Assembly: GCA_016702705.1 (NCBI GenBank)
Contig: JADJDM010000020.1
Span: 1 to 64,000, forward strand
Source: Bacteroidota bacterium
GTDB lineage: Bacteria > Bacteroidota > Bacteroidia > B-17B0 > Aurantibacillaceae
Direction: 5' to 3'
Length of the DNA stretch: 64,000 nt
The number at the start of each line of letters is the position of its first letter. Position 1 is the stretch's first letter. A program made the translations under genes and the position numbers. The notes beneath the pieces are model-generated. The model ran no database searches, was not told the origin of the DNA, and saw only the letters and a program-made list of their open reading frames with translations. Shown in pieces: positions 35,549 through 44,979 of this stretch.

Positions 35549-37261
35549 ATGAAAAAAACAATTACTCTATTTCTAGGTGTAGCTTTATTTACAAATACAA
35601 ATGCGCAATTAGTCGCAAAATACACCTTTACTAATTCGAATGCTAATAACGAAGCTTCTTCTGGAAACAATGGAACTGTTACAGGGGCAACTTTAGCTAC
35701 CGATCGTTTCGGAAATACTAATAAAGCATATGCATTTAATGGCACTACATCTCAACGCATAGATTTTGGTGATGTTACTGCATTTAATAATGCTAGTCAA
35801 TATACAATTTCAATGTGGTTAAATCAAACTCAATTAGATGTTATCGGTGCTTTTTGGAGTAAATCAAAATCATTTGGAGGCACGTATAATTCATTCATAC
35901 AAGGTAGAACATACAATGATGGTAATCTTTATTATTCTGACCTTAGAAGTAATGGCACCAATTTAATCACAAACGCATCTTTAGATTATTCAACTGTTGT
36001 TAGTGCCAATCAATGGTTTCATTATGCAGTTGTTTATGATGGAACACAAACAGGCGATGCTAATGTTTTGAAAACTTATATTAATGGCGTTTATGTTGCG
36101 AATGGATATTCTAGTTCTCAACCTTTTCAAGCTACAACTCCAGATTTTTCGGGCTCCTCATTTATTATTGGACAGGGTGACCCAACGTATTTCGCAGGTA
36201 ATGGTTGGAATGGTAAAATTGATGACATCTATATTTTTTCGAACGCACTTAGCGCTGTGCAAATAGATAGCTTAAAAAATTTACCCGACCCTTCTTTAAA
36301 CACTGCAGTAGCAGTTAACGTGAAATACACATTTGATAATGGCAATGCAAATAATGATTTAGGAACCAATAATCACGGAACTGTTACAGGGGCAACTTTA
36401 ACTACCGATCGTTTCGGAAATACTAATAAAGCATATGCGTTTGATGGTACTACATCTCAACGCATAGATTTTGGTGATGTTACTGCTTTTAATAATGTTA
36501 GTAAATATACAATTTCAATGTGGTTAAATCAAACTCAATTAGATGTTATTGGTGCTTTTTGGAGCAAATCAAAATCATTTGGAGGCACGTATAATTCATT
36601 CATACAAGGTAGAACATACAATGATGGTAATCTTTATTATTCTGACCTTAGAAGTAATGGCACCAATTTAATCACAAACGCATCATTAGATTACTCAACT
36701 GTTGTTTCTGCAAATCAATGGTTTCATTATGCAGTTGTTTATGACGGAACACAAACAGGCGATGCTAATGTTTTGAAAACTTATATTAATGGCGTTTATG
36801 TTGCGAATGGATATTCTAGTTCTCAACCTTTTCAAGCTACAACTCCAGATTTTTCGGGCTCCTCATTTATTATTGGACAAGGTGACCCAACGTATTTCGC
36901 AGGTAATGGTTGGAATGGTAAAATTGATGATATCTATGTTATTACAAATGCACTTAGTGCTGGGCAAATAGATAGCTTAAAAAATCTACCCGATCCAATG
37001 ACAATAGGTGTTTCAAAAATTTCTAATGAAAATAAATACATTGTTTATCCTAATCCTGCTAATGAAAAACTTTTCATTCAAATTGAACCTAATACTACGG
37101 TGCAAGCTAATCTAATAAGCATAGAAGGTAAAATTTTAAAGTCATTTGTTTTAACAGACACTAAAAACTCAATCGACATAAAGGAACTAAATCAAGGCTT
37201 TTATACTCTTAGCTTAACAACTGAAGTAAACACATATTTTAAAAAATTCATTAAACAATAG
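35549..37261 (+). CDS. T9SS-exported protein with two near-identical LamG domains
   Basis: A 570-residue protein: a signal peptide (1-19), two LamG/concanavalin A-like domains (about 20-245 and 252-480) and a T9SS type A sorting domain (YIVYPNPANEKLF to the end). The two LamG copies are almost the same in protein and DNA, offset by 705 bp, with differences concentrated near the start of each copy. Each has FNGTTSQRIDFGDVTAFNN or a close variant, ISMWLNQTQLDVIGAFWSKS, and IIGQGDPTYFAGNGWNGKIDD. LamG domains bind carbohydrates or adhesion partners. The gene is divergent from the LytTR kinase operon across a repeat-bearing gap, so control by that system is plausible. Confidence 0.9.
   Translation: MKKTITLFLGVALFTNTNAQLVAKYTFTNSNANNEASSGNNGTVTGATLATDRFGNTNKAYAFNGTTSQRIDFGDVTAFNNASQYTISMWLNQTQLDVIGAFWSKSKSFGGTYNSFIQGRTYNDGNLYYSDLRSNGTNLITNASLDYSTVVSANQWFHYAVVYDGTQTGDANVLKTYINGVYVANGYSSSQPFQATTPDFSGSSFIIGQGDPTYFAGNGWNGKIDDIYIFSNALSAVQIDSLKNLPDPSLNTAVAVNVKYTFDNGNANNDLGTNNHGTVTGATLTTDRFGNTNKAYAFDGTTSQRIDFGDVTAFNNVSKYTISMWLNQTQLDVIGAFWSKSKSFGGTYNSFIQGRTYNDGNLYYSDLRSNGTNLITNASLDYSTVVSANQWFHYAVVYDGTQTGDANVLKTYINGVYVANGYSSSQPFQATTPDFSGSSFIIGQGDPTYFAGNGWNGKIDDIYVITNALSAGQIDSLKNLPDPMTIGVSKISNENKYIVYPNPANEKLFIQIEPNTTVQANLISIEGKILKSFVLTDTKNSIDIKELNQGFYTLSLTTEVNTYFKKFIKQ
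35672..36990 (+). repeat. Tandem 705-bp duplication inside the LamG gene
   Basis: Copy 1 (about 35672-36285) and copy 2 (about 36377-36990) align at a constant offset of 705 bp with only scattered differences; long stretches, for example around 35870-35980, are identical. The linkers between copies differ. This indicates recent duplication or gene conversion. Confidence 0.85.
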
Positions 37262-37357
37262 GCAAACCAAATCAGCTACTAATTCAGAATAAGTGGTTAA
37301 ACAAATTCGAAGGAGTTTTGGTTTGAGTAATTAATTTCTCCTTTAGAATAAAGTATG

Positions 37358-37380
37358 CCCCCGAGCCCAAATCTCGGGGG
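37358..37380 (+). terminator. Terminator of the LamG gene
   Basis: Perfect 8-bp stem CCCCCGAG / CTCGGGGG with a 7-base loop, followed by TTTCTTTTAT. Confidence 0.85.
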
Positions 37381-37435
37381 TTTCTTTTATAGAGAAAATC
37401 CTTGTTTTAGAACCTTAAAATTGCTTTTATTTTAC

Positions 37436-37443
37436 TATTTTTG
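37436..37443 (+). promoter_or_regulatory. TAnnTTTG -7 element of the glycosyltransferase gene
   Basis: TATTTTTG, 8 bases before ATG 37452; the leader would be very short. Confidence 0.6.
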
Positions 37444-37451
37444 CCACTTGT

Positions 37452-38204
37452 ATGATTAACGGAAAAAAAATAGTTGTTGTTTTACCTGCTTATAACGCTG
37501 CTAAAACACTTAAAAGAACTTACGACGAAATACCTTTCGATATCGTAGATGATGTCGTTTTAGTGGACGACTTCAGTAAAGACAATACAAGTGAGCTGGG
37601 CAAATCCTTAGGTATTAAGCATGTTATTCGTCACGAGCAAAACAAAGGCTATGGCGGAAATCAAAAAACCTGTTACGATAAAGCAATGGAGTTAGGTGCT
37701 GATATCGTTATTATGTTGCATCCCGATTATCAATACACACCTATGCTTATTCCTTCTATGTCGCACATGATTGCTAGCGGACTTTACCCTGCAGTTTTTG
37801 GTTCTAGAATACTGGGGAAAGGAGCTTTAAAAGGTGGAATGCCAATGTATAAGTACATTTTTAATCGTTGCTTAACACTTGCTCAAAATATTTTAATCAA
37901 TCAAAAACTTTCCGAATACCATACTGGTTACCGTGCATTTTCTAAAGAAGTAATTCAAGGAATAAACTACCATGCAAATAGCGATGATTTTGTTTTTGAT
38001 AATCAAATGATTTCGCAAATTTTTTATGCAGGTTTTGATATCGCCGAAGTTACTTGCCCTACTAAGTATTTTGATGACGCATCTTCTATTAACTTTAGAA
38101 GAAGTGCAAAATATGGAATGGGTGTTTTAGGAACTTCATTTACTCATTTCTTTAATAAAATGGGCTTGATGAAATCGGAGATTTATAAGAAGCCTACTAA
38201 ATAA
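37452..38204 (+). CDS. Family 2 glycosyltransferase (DPM1-like)
   Basis: A 250-residue GT-A fold glycosyltransferase. IVVVLPAYNAAKTL and VVLVDDFSKDNT form the nucleotide-sugar site, MLHPDYQYTP corresponds to the metal-binding DxD region, and EYHTGYRAFSKE is a conserved acceptor-side motif. It lacks the C-terminal membrane helices of many polyprenyl-phosphate transferases, so it is a soluble or membrane-associated enzyme of the dolichyl-phosphate mannose synthase-like group. The sugar and acceptor are not known. It overlaps the convergent gene by 8 bases. Confidence 0.9.
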   Translation: MINGKKIVVVLPAYNAAKTLKRTYDEIPFDIVDDVVLVDDFSKDNTSELGKSLGIKHVIRHEQNKGYGGNQKTCYDKAMELGADIVIMLHPDYQYTPMLIPSMSHMIASGLYPAVFGSRILGKGALKGGMPMYKYIFNRCLTLAQNILINQKLSEYHTGYRAFSKEVIQGINYHANSDDFVFDNQMISQIFYAGFDIAEVTCPTKYFDDASSINFRRSAKYGMGVLGTSFTHFFNKMGLMKSEIYKKPTK

Positions 38205-38823
38205 GTCCTAATTTTTCTTTAGCTTCTTGCGTAAACGGTAAATTATTTTGATTTGCCCAGTTTATAAACTCTGCTTTAAATCTAGGAACTTCTTCTTCTT
38301 TCAACTTACTTAACATTATCATGCGAACATGATTATTTTTAAGAGTTAAATAAAAAATATCAAATCTAAACGCTATTTCTGTAACATGCGAAGGAAACAA
38401 TCGTTTGCTTTCAAAATTTACTACAATAGCTTTATCATCAAAATAAATAAAGTAGTTGCCATTTTTTAGTTCCAGAATTAACATAATGATTTCAGAAATC
38501 ATAAGCCCTAACAATACAATGCCAAACAGCATTACTTTGTTTCCCGAAATCAATAACACTACAGTTGCAATTATATATGCCCCGATGCGAATTATTTTTT
38601 TAGTTACTAATCCATTGGTAAAATATACATATCCATTTACTGGCATATCTTCTTTTTTACGACTCAAAAAATAATCCATTACTTGCAGAATTAAAAAAAG
38701 TACTGTTAAACCAATTACCAAATACAACATGTTTTTAGAAAACGAGTGTTTCACCATCAACACATAAATAGAGCTGATTAAAGCCGCAAGCAACACCAAA
38801 TATTTAACAACAAAAATTTTCAT
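38197..38823 (-). CDS. Membrane protein of unknown function
   Basis: A 208-residue protein with four membrane helices in two hairpins (about 5-23, 30-48, 75-95 and 100-118), then a soluble domain of about 80 residues (NGNYFIYFDDKAIVVNFESK to the end). The second half looks like a small PH-like beta domain as seen in bacterial YdbS/YvqB-like proteins, but this is uncertain. It overlaps the end of the glycosyltransferase gene by 8 bases, tail to tail. Confidence 0.7.
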   Translation of the reverse strand: MKIFVVKYLVLLAALISSIYVLMVKHSFSKNMLYLVIGLTVLFLILQVMDYFLSRKKEDMPVNGYVYFTNGLVTKKIIRIGAYIIATVVLLISGNKVMLFGIVLLGLMISEIIMLILELKNGNYFIYFDDKAIVVNFESKRLFPSHVTEIAFRFDIFYLTLKNNHVRMIMLSKLKEEEVPRFKAEFINWANQNNLPFTQEAKEKLGLI

Positions 38824-38857
38824 AGTCCGTTTTTAGAGAAATCCTTGATTTCAGCCG

Positions 38858-38865
38858 CAAAGATA
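38858..38865 (-). promoter_or_regulatory. TAnnTTTG -7 element of the membrane protein gene at 38823
   Basis: TATCTTTG on the minus strand, 34 bases before ATG 38823. Confidence 0.55.
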
Positions 38866-38928
38866 CAATGAATTTTGTTGAAAAATTAAATTCCTTTTTG
38901 CCTTATAATTACCGAAATTAGTGCCGTT

Positions 38929-40587
38929 ATGCTTAAACAACTAAGTATTAAAAATTATGCCCTCATTAAGGAAAGCACCATTGCTTTTCCTAAAGGCTTT
39001 ACTGTGATTACTGGTGAAACCGGGGCAGGTAAATCTATTCTATTAGGAGCATTGGGTTTAGTGCTTGGCAATAGAGCCGAAACAGATGCACTTTACGACA
39101 AAACAAAAAAATGTATTGTTGAAGGTGTGTTTGATATTAGCGAATATCAATTAAACGCCTTTTTTGCCGAAAACGATATTGATTTCGAAAAAGAAACCAG
39201 CATTCGCCGAGAAATTAGCACTGAAGGGAAATCAAGAGCCTTTATAAACGACACTCCTGTTAACTTAAGTGTTTTAAAAAGTCTATCTGAAAAATTAATT
39301 GATGTTCACTCACAGCACGAAACACTTTTAATAAACCAATCATCGTTTCAATTTAAAATTGTAGATAGTTTTGCAAATACTAAAACTGAATTAGTTCAAT
39401 TTCATGAGTCGTTTGTCGAATACACAAAAAACAAAAAGCAGCTAAACGAATTAAAAGAAAAAGAAACGCAATTAAAAAAGGAATTGGATTACATTCAATT
39501 TCAATTTAAGGAACTAGATGAATTATCTCCTGTTGAAGGTGAGTTAGCGCAACTAGAAACAGATAGCGAAACATTAGAAAATGCTGAATCCATAAAAGCT
39601 AACCTTCATGTTATTTTCGAAGCACTTAACGGTGATAATGAAAGTGCTGTGTCAAAAATAAATTCATTAAAATCAATTGCTAATCAGCTCACCAAATATG
39701 GCGACAAATACGAAGAATTAAACAAACGTATTAACGCTGCTATTGCAGAGCTAAAAGACATTGCAGAAGAAAGTGCTGACTTAAACGACAAAGTAATTTT
39801 TGACCCCGAGAAGTTAGGGATTGTAAATGATCGTATCGATGCATACAACAAACAACTAAAAAAACACGGGGCAAATTCTGAAGCTGAATTGCTAAAACTA
39901 AAAGAAGAATTTGAAGAAAAAATTAATACAATTGAAAACTTTGATGAAGAAGTTGCAAAATTAGAAAAGCAGTTAAGTACTTCACTCAAAAAAACTACTG
40001 ATTTAGCAAAATCAATTTCTAAAAAAAGAAAAGAAGCACTTCCAAATATTGAAAAAGGGATTAAAGAAATGTTAGAACAACTTTCGATGCCCAATGCTAT
40101 TTTTAAAATTGAGCTAAACGAAAAAACCGAATTAGACACCAATGGTTTAAACACCTTAAAATTCCTTTTCTCGGCCAACAAAGGCAACGATTTTAAAGAA
40201 CTTCATAAAGTAGCATCTGGTGGCGAACTTTCGCGTTTAATGCTTTGTATTAAAGCAATGGTTGCTAAACTAACTTCCTTACCCGCAATTATTTTTGATG
40301 AAATTGACACGGGTGTTTCGGGAGATGTGGCTGATAAAATTGGAACTATTTTAAAAGCAATGGGAACAGATATGCAAGTAATTTCCATTACGCATTTACC
40401 ACAAATTGCATCTAAAGGCGATAATCATTTATTTGTTTACAAAGACGATAGCAGCGATAAAACAATTTCGAAAATTAAAACAATTACTGCTGAAGAAAGA
40501 GTAAACGAAATTGCCAAAATGCTAAGTAGTGGTAAGCCTGGAGAAGCTGCATTAAACAACGCTCGCGAATTATTGAATGCTTCGTAA
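38929..40587 (+). CDS. recN: DNA repair protein RecN
   Basis: A 552-residue SMC-like ATPase that acts in recombinational repair of double-strand breaks. Walker A is GETGAGKS (29-36). DVHSQHETLL is a RecN-typical block at about residue 123. A coiled-coil arm of about 300 residues follows, then the ABC signature VASGGELSRLMLC and Walker B AIIFDEIDTGVSG, and ISITHLPQIAS. The length is typical. The next gene starts 11 bases before the recN stop codon, so the two are transcribed together. Confidence 0.95.
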   Translation: MLKQLSIKNYALIKESTIAFPKGFTVITGETGAGKSILLGALGLVLGNRAETDALYDKTKKCIVEGVFDISEYQLNAFFAENDIDFEKETSIRREISTEGKSRAFINDTPVNLSVLKSLSEKLIDVHSQHETLLINQSSFQFKIVDSFANTKTELVQFHESFVEYTKNKKQLNELKEKETQLKKELDYIQFQFKELDELSPVEGELAQLETDSETLENAESIKANLHVIFEALNGDNESAVSKINSLKSIANQLTKYGDKYEELNKRINAAIAELKDIAEESADLNDKVIFDPEKLGIVNDRIDAYNKQLKKHGANSEAELLKLKEEFEEKINTIENFDEEVAKLEKQLSTSLKKTTDLAKSISKKRKEALPNIEKGIKEMLEQLSMPNAIFKIELNEKTELDTNGLNTLKFLFSANKGNDFKELHKVASGGELSRLMLCIKAMVAKLTSLPAIIFDEIDTGVSGDVADKIGTILKAMGTDMQVISITHLPQIASKGDNHLFVYKDDSSDKTISKIKTITAEERVNEIAKMLSSGKPGEAALNNARELLNAS

Positions 40588-42529
40588 AATCATTGATAAA
40601 ATACCTCAACATGTAAAGATTATTGCAAAGCTTTACATTTTATCAATGTTGTTCTTTTCATTTTTTCGAATCGTATTTTATTTTACAAATCAATCAAAAG
40701 ACATAGCTGCTGTTCCTTTCTTTCAAAAACTTTATGCTTTTAGAATGGGCTTTGAGTTTGATTCGGCATGTTTACTGTGGATATTAAGCATTCCTATTTT
40801 ATTATTAAGTATTAGCTACATAATTAATAGGCAAAATAAAAGTATTCATAAATTCACCCTTCTGTTTTTTGCACTACTGTTAAATATCTATTTATTTGTT
40901 TGCACAGTAAACATCCCTTATCACAAGCAGTTCGGGAGTTTTTTAAATAAGAATGCGTTACTTTGGAATGATGAGCCCAGTTTTATCATCGGAATGATTT
41001 TCGGGAGTTTTTCTTATTGGGGATTTTTGCTTCTCTTTATTTTAAGTTCAGCTTTTTTTACTTTTTATTTTAAAAAATTAATTAAACAACATCTTAGTGT
41101 TTTAAAACAAACATCCGATACAAAAATTGGATTCAAACTATTGATTACTCTAGTTTTATTTACCATTACTTTTTTTGGAATTAGAGGGCGTGGTTCATTT
41201 AAATCAACATTACACGAAGGTTTTGCTATTGTTGGCGAAAATCCATTCATCAATCAAATCGCATTAAATCCAAATTACACTTTTTGGAAATCGTTGTTTT
41301 ATAAAAACAACAATTCAAAGTATGTTGTACCTACTAACATTGATGAGTTATTTGACTACACTAAAAATTATTTAGGAGTAAAAATTAATTCAGAACAATA
41401 TAATATTGCGAGAGATGTAAAAGCAGACACCTTAAAACCAAATAACAATTACAATGTAATTATTGTAATTATGGAAAGTATGTGTGTTTACAAAATGGGA
41501 TATTACAACGGTAAAGACCTCACACCTCAACTGCACAAACTAAATAAAGAATCTGTTTTTTGCAAAAACTTTTTTTCTTCTGGTATACATACTTATAATG
41601 GTTTATTTTCAACTATTTCTGGATACCCTTCTATTTTAGCCGAAAAATCGATGCGCGAATACTTAAAAAAACCGTTTAGAGGAATTGGAACATTACTTAA
41701 GGAAGAAAACTACGACACCTACTTTTACACAACTCACGATCCGCATTTTGATAATATGAAAGGCTTTTATACAATGAATGGCTTTGATAATTTCATTTCT
41801 CAAAATGATTTTAACTCGGGCGAAGCAGTTAGCACACTTGGTGTTCCCGACCATGTTTTGCTTAACAAACTAATTGAAACGCATAAAAACGCTTCTAAAC
41901 CTTTTCTATCTGTTGTAATGACAGCTTCTGACCACGGGCCATGGGTTGTTCCAGAAAACATTCCCTTTAAACCAAGTTCTACCGATGAAAGAGACCGCTG
42001 TACACAATATGCGGACTGGGCAATTGGTAATTTTATGGATAACGCAAAAAAACAATCTTGGTACAAGAATACTATTTTTATTTTCCTGGGTGATCATGGT
42101 TTATCAATGGGTCATACTTATGAAATGCCTATAAGTTATAACCACATTCCTTGTATTATACACCAAGCAAAAATACTAAAAGCGGATACCATTAGTGCGC
42201 CATGTTATCAACCTGATATTACAGCAACAGTGATGGACTTATTAAATAAATCATTCACAAATGAAACATTTGGAACAAGTGTTTTTAAAACAAAGCGACC
42301 TTTTGTTTTTTTTAGTGCTGATGATAAATATGGTTGTGTTGATTCAAGCGGTAATTACTTTTACCAGCTTCTGCAAACCAACACTTCCTATCTTCGTAAA
42401 TACAAGAGCCTCGACCCTATAAACTACCTAAAAGAAAGAAAATCGATAAGCGATAGTTTAGCGATAGGTTCCAAAAGCATTTTAGAAAGTGCTCGGTATT
42501 TGATTAGGAAAAACCAATACTCGAACTAG
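40577..42529 (+). CDS. LTA synthase-family sulfatase-type membrane transferase
   Basis: A 650-residue protein with five N-terminal membrane helices (about residues 15-210) and a C-terminal alkaline phosphatase/sulfatase-fold domain (about 290-570) on the outer side of the inner membrane. Catalytic features are VIIVIMESMCVYKMG (metal ligand Glu), HTYNGLFSTISGYP (nucleophile Thr) and FLGDHGLSMGH (Asp and His ligands). This is the layout of lipoteichoic-acid synthase and phosphoglycerol or phosphoethanolamine transferases. In a Gram-negative it probably decorates lipid A or surface glycans; the substrate is unknown. It overlaps recN by 11 bases. Confidence 0.9.
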   Translation: MLRKIIDKIPQHVKIIAKLYILSMLFFSFFRIVFYFTNQSKDIAAVPFFQKLYAFRMGFEFDSACLLWILSIPILLLSISYIINRQNKSIHKFTLLFFALLLNIYLFVCTVNIPYHKQFGSFLNKNALLWNDEPSFIIGMIFGSFSYWGFLLLFILSSAFFTFYFKKLIKQHLSVLKQTSDTKIGFKLLITLVLFTITFFGIRGRGSFKSTLHEGFAIVGENPFINQIALNPNYTFWKSLFYKNNNSKYVVPTNIDELFDYTKNYLGVKINSEQYNIARDVKADTLKPNNNYNVIIVIMESMCVYKMGYYNGKDLTPQLHKLNKESVFCKNFFSSGIHTYNGLFSTISGYPSILAEKSMREYLKKPFRGIGTLLKEENYDTYFYTTHDPHFDNMKGFYTMNGFDNFISQNDFNSGEAVSTLGVPDHVLLNKLIETHKNASKPFLSVVMTASDHGPWVVPENIPFKPSSTDERDRCTQYADWAIGNFMDNAKKQSWYKNTIFIFLGDHGLSMGHTYEMPISYNHIPCIIHQAKILKADTISAPCYQPDITATVMDLLNKSFTNETFGTSVFKTKRPFVFFSADDKYGCVDSSGNYFYQLLQTNTSYLRKYKSLDPINYLKERKSISDSLAIGSKSILESARYLIRKNQYSN

Positions 42530-42544
42530 AAACTTTATAAAAAC

Positions 42545-42573
42545 AAAAAAGTCGCCCAAGTGGCGACTTTTTT
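42545..42573. terminator. Bidirectional terminator between convergent genes
   Basis: Perfect 12-bp stem AAAAAAGTCGCC / GGCGACTTTTTT with a 5-base loop. It serves both the transferase gene and the lipoprotein gene on the other strand. Confidence 0.92.
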
Positions 42574-42594
42574 GTTTTTAACCTTAAAGGCTAA

Positions 42595-42861
42595 TTACTT
42601 CTTTTTACCACCTTTTAAAGCAGCAATAGAATCAGCGATACGAGTTGAATCAGCTTTAGCAGTTTCAACCATAGCGATTGAATCAGCTTTAGCTTGCTCA
42701 GCTAATTTCATAGCAGCATCAGCGTTGTTGATTGAATCAACTCTGTTGATTGAATCTTGTTTTGCTTTTTCAGCTTTCTCTAAATCTTCTTTGCTAGGAC
42801 CACAAGCTACGAAAGTAGCAGTAACTGCAGCAACAGCGATTAATGTAAATACTTTTTTCAT
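42595..42861 (-). CDS. Small lipoprotein with A/D/S-rich helical repeats
   Basis: An 88-residue protein with a lipoprotein signal peptide ending TFVAC (Cys20). The mature part is one long charged helix with recurring DSI/ADS steps (KQDSINRVDSIN, KADSIAMVETAKADST, IADSIAALKG) and a KKK end. It resembles small coiled-coil lipoproteins of the Lpp type in size and layout, but without sequence identity that I can claim. It is a single gene with its own promoter and shared terminator, and is probably abundant in the envelope. Confidence 0.75.
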   Translation of the reverse strand: MKKVFTLIAVAAVTATFVACGPSKEDLEKAEKAKQDSINRVDSINNADAAMKLAEQAKADSIAMVETAKADSTRIADSIAALKGGKKK

Positions 42862-42889
42862 TTTGATTTCAGGTTTTTTGAATTTTGTG

Positions 42890-42897
42890 CAAATGTA
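42890..42897 (-). promoter_or_regulatory. TAnnTTTG -7 element of the small lipoprotein gene
   Basis: TACATTTG on the minus strand, 28 bases before ATG 42861. Confidence 0.55.
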
Positions 42898-43004
42898 TAG
42901 CTTTTTTTATTTCCGCAAAGAAAAAAATAGGAAAAAACCTAAAATTTACGTAACAGCTTCATTATTAGACATAAAACCTACTTTAATTTCCCGTAAATTA
43001 CTCT

Positions 43005-43012
43005 TATATTTG
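43005..43012 (+). promoter_or_regulatory. TAnnTTTG -7 element of pyrD
   Basis: TATATTTG, 9 bases before ATG 43022. It rules out any upstream in-frame extension. Confidence 0.65.
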
Positions 43013-43021
43013 CGCCATATT

Positions 43022-44061
43022 ATGTACAAATCAATCTTAAAGCCCATACTTTTTCAATTCGACCCCGAAAAAGTACATTATTTTACCTTCGACTGCTTAA
43101 AATTTTGGATGAGCATAGGTTTTATCCGAAAAATAGTGGCTAAAAAGTTTAGAATGGAAGATCCTCGACTAAAAAGGACTGTTGCTGGTTTAACTTTCTC
43201 AAATCCAGTTGGTTTGGCTGCAGGATTAGATAAAAATGCGCAAGTATTTGAAGAACTAGGCGATTTGGGCTTCGGTTTTATAGAAATTGGAACCCTTACC
43301 CCAAAAGGGCAACCCGGAAACGAAAAACCCCGTTTATTTCGTTTGCCACAAGATGAGGCCATAATTAACCGAATGGGTTTTAATAATAACGGAGTTGATG
43401 ACGCAGTAATTAGGTTAAAAGCACGAAAAAATAAGAACCTCATCATCGGAGGTAATATTGGAAAAAATAAAATTACTGCAAACGAAGATGCAGATAAAGA
43501 TTATGAATACTGTTTTACAGCTTTGTTTGATGTAGTAGATTATTTTGTTGTAAATGTTAGTTCGCCTAACACACCAAACTTAAGAGCATTACAAGATAAA
43601 GAACCTTTAACTAATTTATTAAATAAGGTAATGGTTTTAAACAATCAAAAACAAAAGCCTAAACCTGTGTTCTTAAAAATTGCCCCAGATTTAACTAATG
43701 AGCAATTAGATGATATCATAAGCATTGTTGCCGATACAAAAATTGCGGGTGTTATTGCAACCAACACTACTATTGCTCGCGCACCTTTAACAAGTGATAA
43801 AGCAAAAGTGGAAGCAATTGGCGCAGGTGGTTTAAGCGGGAAACCCTTAGCTAAAAGAAGTACTGAAGTAATTAAATACTTGCATCAAAATCTAACGGAG
43901 CTTTCCCAATTATGGGTGTAGGTGGCATACACAGTGCAGAAGATGCAATAGAAAAACTGAATGCAGGGGCAAGTTTAATTCAGTTATACACTGGATTTAT
44001 TTATGAAGGACCTGCATTAATAAAACGTATTAATCAAAAAATTTTAGCAACACAAGCATGA
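43022..44061 (+). CDS. pyrD: Dihydroorotate dehydrogenase (quinone), one frameshift
   Basis: A class 2 enzyme of about 345 residues that oxidises dihydroorotate to orotate in pyrimidine synthesis, using FMN and passing electrons to membrane quinones. The N-terminal membrane-binding helices (LKPILFQFDPEKVHYFTF) mark the quinone type. NPVGLAAGLDKNA, NRMGFNNNG, NVSSPNTPNLR (catalytic Ser) and IATNTTI are visible. The frame is lost near 43877-43882 (CAAAATC). One added base restores NGAFPIMGVGGIHSAEDA and the FMN phosphate site, ending at TGA 44059-44061. The next gene starts inside this stop (ATGA). Confidence 0.93.
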
Positions 44062-44915
44062 TAAAATTAATCGAATGTCCGCGCGATGCCATGCAAGGCA
44101 TTAAGGAAATGATACCAACACAATTAAAAGCTGATTATATAAATGCAATTTTAAAAGTTGGTTTTGATACTATTGATTTTGGAAGCTTTGTTTCTCCAAA
44201 AGCAATTCCGCAAATGCAAGACACTGCAGATGTTTTAAAAAAATTAGATTTATCATCAACCAAATCTAAACTTCTTGCAATTATTGCTAATGCACGTGGC
44301 GCGCAGGATGCAGTTATGTTTGATGAAATAAAATACTTAGGTTTCCCCTTCTCTATTTCCGAAACATTTCAGCAACGTAATACCAATTCAAGTATTGCCG
44401 AATCGCTTTTACGTGTGGAAGAAATTCAGAGTTTGTGTGTGAAGAACAATAAAGAATTGGTTGTTTATATTTCGATGGCATTTGGGAACCCATACAACGA
44501 TGAATGGAGCAGCGAGATAGCCATGAACTGGGCAGCAAAATTACATAGTATGGGAATTAGAATTATTGCCTTAGCAGATACAACAGGTGTTTCTAATCCA
44601 GAAATTATTTCTTACTTGTTTAAGAATTTAATTCCTGCATTTAAAGATGTAGAATTTGGTGCGCACTTACACTCTACCAAAGAAAATAGTATCGAAAAAA
44701 TAAAAGCTGCAGCTGAAAATGGTTGCTTGCGTTACGATGCAGCCATTCATGGTTTTGGTGGCTGCCCAATGGCTAAAGATGATTTAACAGGCAACATTGC
44801 AACTGAAGATGTAGTTACTTATTTTAATTCTGTTTCAAAAGATTTAGGATTAAACATTGATGCGCTATTAAATGCTTATGAAAAGAGTTGGGAGATTTTT
44901 AATAAGTATCACTAA
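44058..44915 (+). CDS. Hydroxymethylglutaryl-CoA lyase
   Basis: A 285-residue TIM-barrel lyase that splits HMG-CoA into acetyl-CoA and acetoacetate in leucine and ketone-body metabolism. Landmarks are LIECPRDAMQGI (family: VGPRDGLQ), VSPKAIPQMQD, SETFQQRNTN, ALADTTGVSNP and FGAHLHSTKEN with two metal-binding histidines. GFGGCPMAKDDLTGN contains the active-site cysteine. The first motif deviates slightly from the consensus, as usual in Bacteroidota. It overlaps pyrD by 4 bases. Confidence 0.93.
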   Translation: MIKLIECPRDAMQGIKEMIPTQLKADYINAILKVGFDTIDFGSFVSPKAIPQMQDTADVLKKLDLSSTKSKLLAIIANARGAQDAVMFDEIKYLGFPFSISETFQQRNTNSSIAESLLRVEEIQSLCVKNNKELVVYISMAFGNPYNDEWSSEIAMNWAAKLHSMGIRIIALADTTGVSNPEIISYLFKNLIPAFKDVEFGAHLHSTKENSIEKIKAAAENGCLRYDAAIHGFGGCPMAKDDLTGNIATEDVVTYFNSVSKDLGLNIDALLNAYEKSWEIFNKYH

Positions 44916-44979
44916 GGTTAATTAAAAATTAATAGTGAAGAATTAAGAATTACTTTGGAAGTGTATAGCTAGCTTTGTT

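Noticed and set aside
39684..40187. Antisense ORF of 167 codons inside recN
   Set aside because: It is a shadow of the coiled-coil coding region, with Ser/Phe-rich low-complexity translation and no start context.
42560..43021. A long in-frame N-terminal extension of pyrD
   Set aside because: It runs antisense over the small lipoprotein gene, and a TAnnTTTG promoter lies at 43005-43012, directly before the family-typical ATG at 43022.
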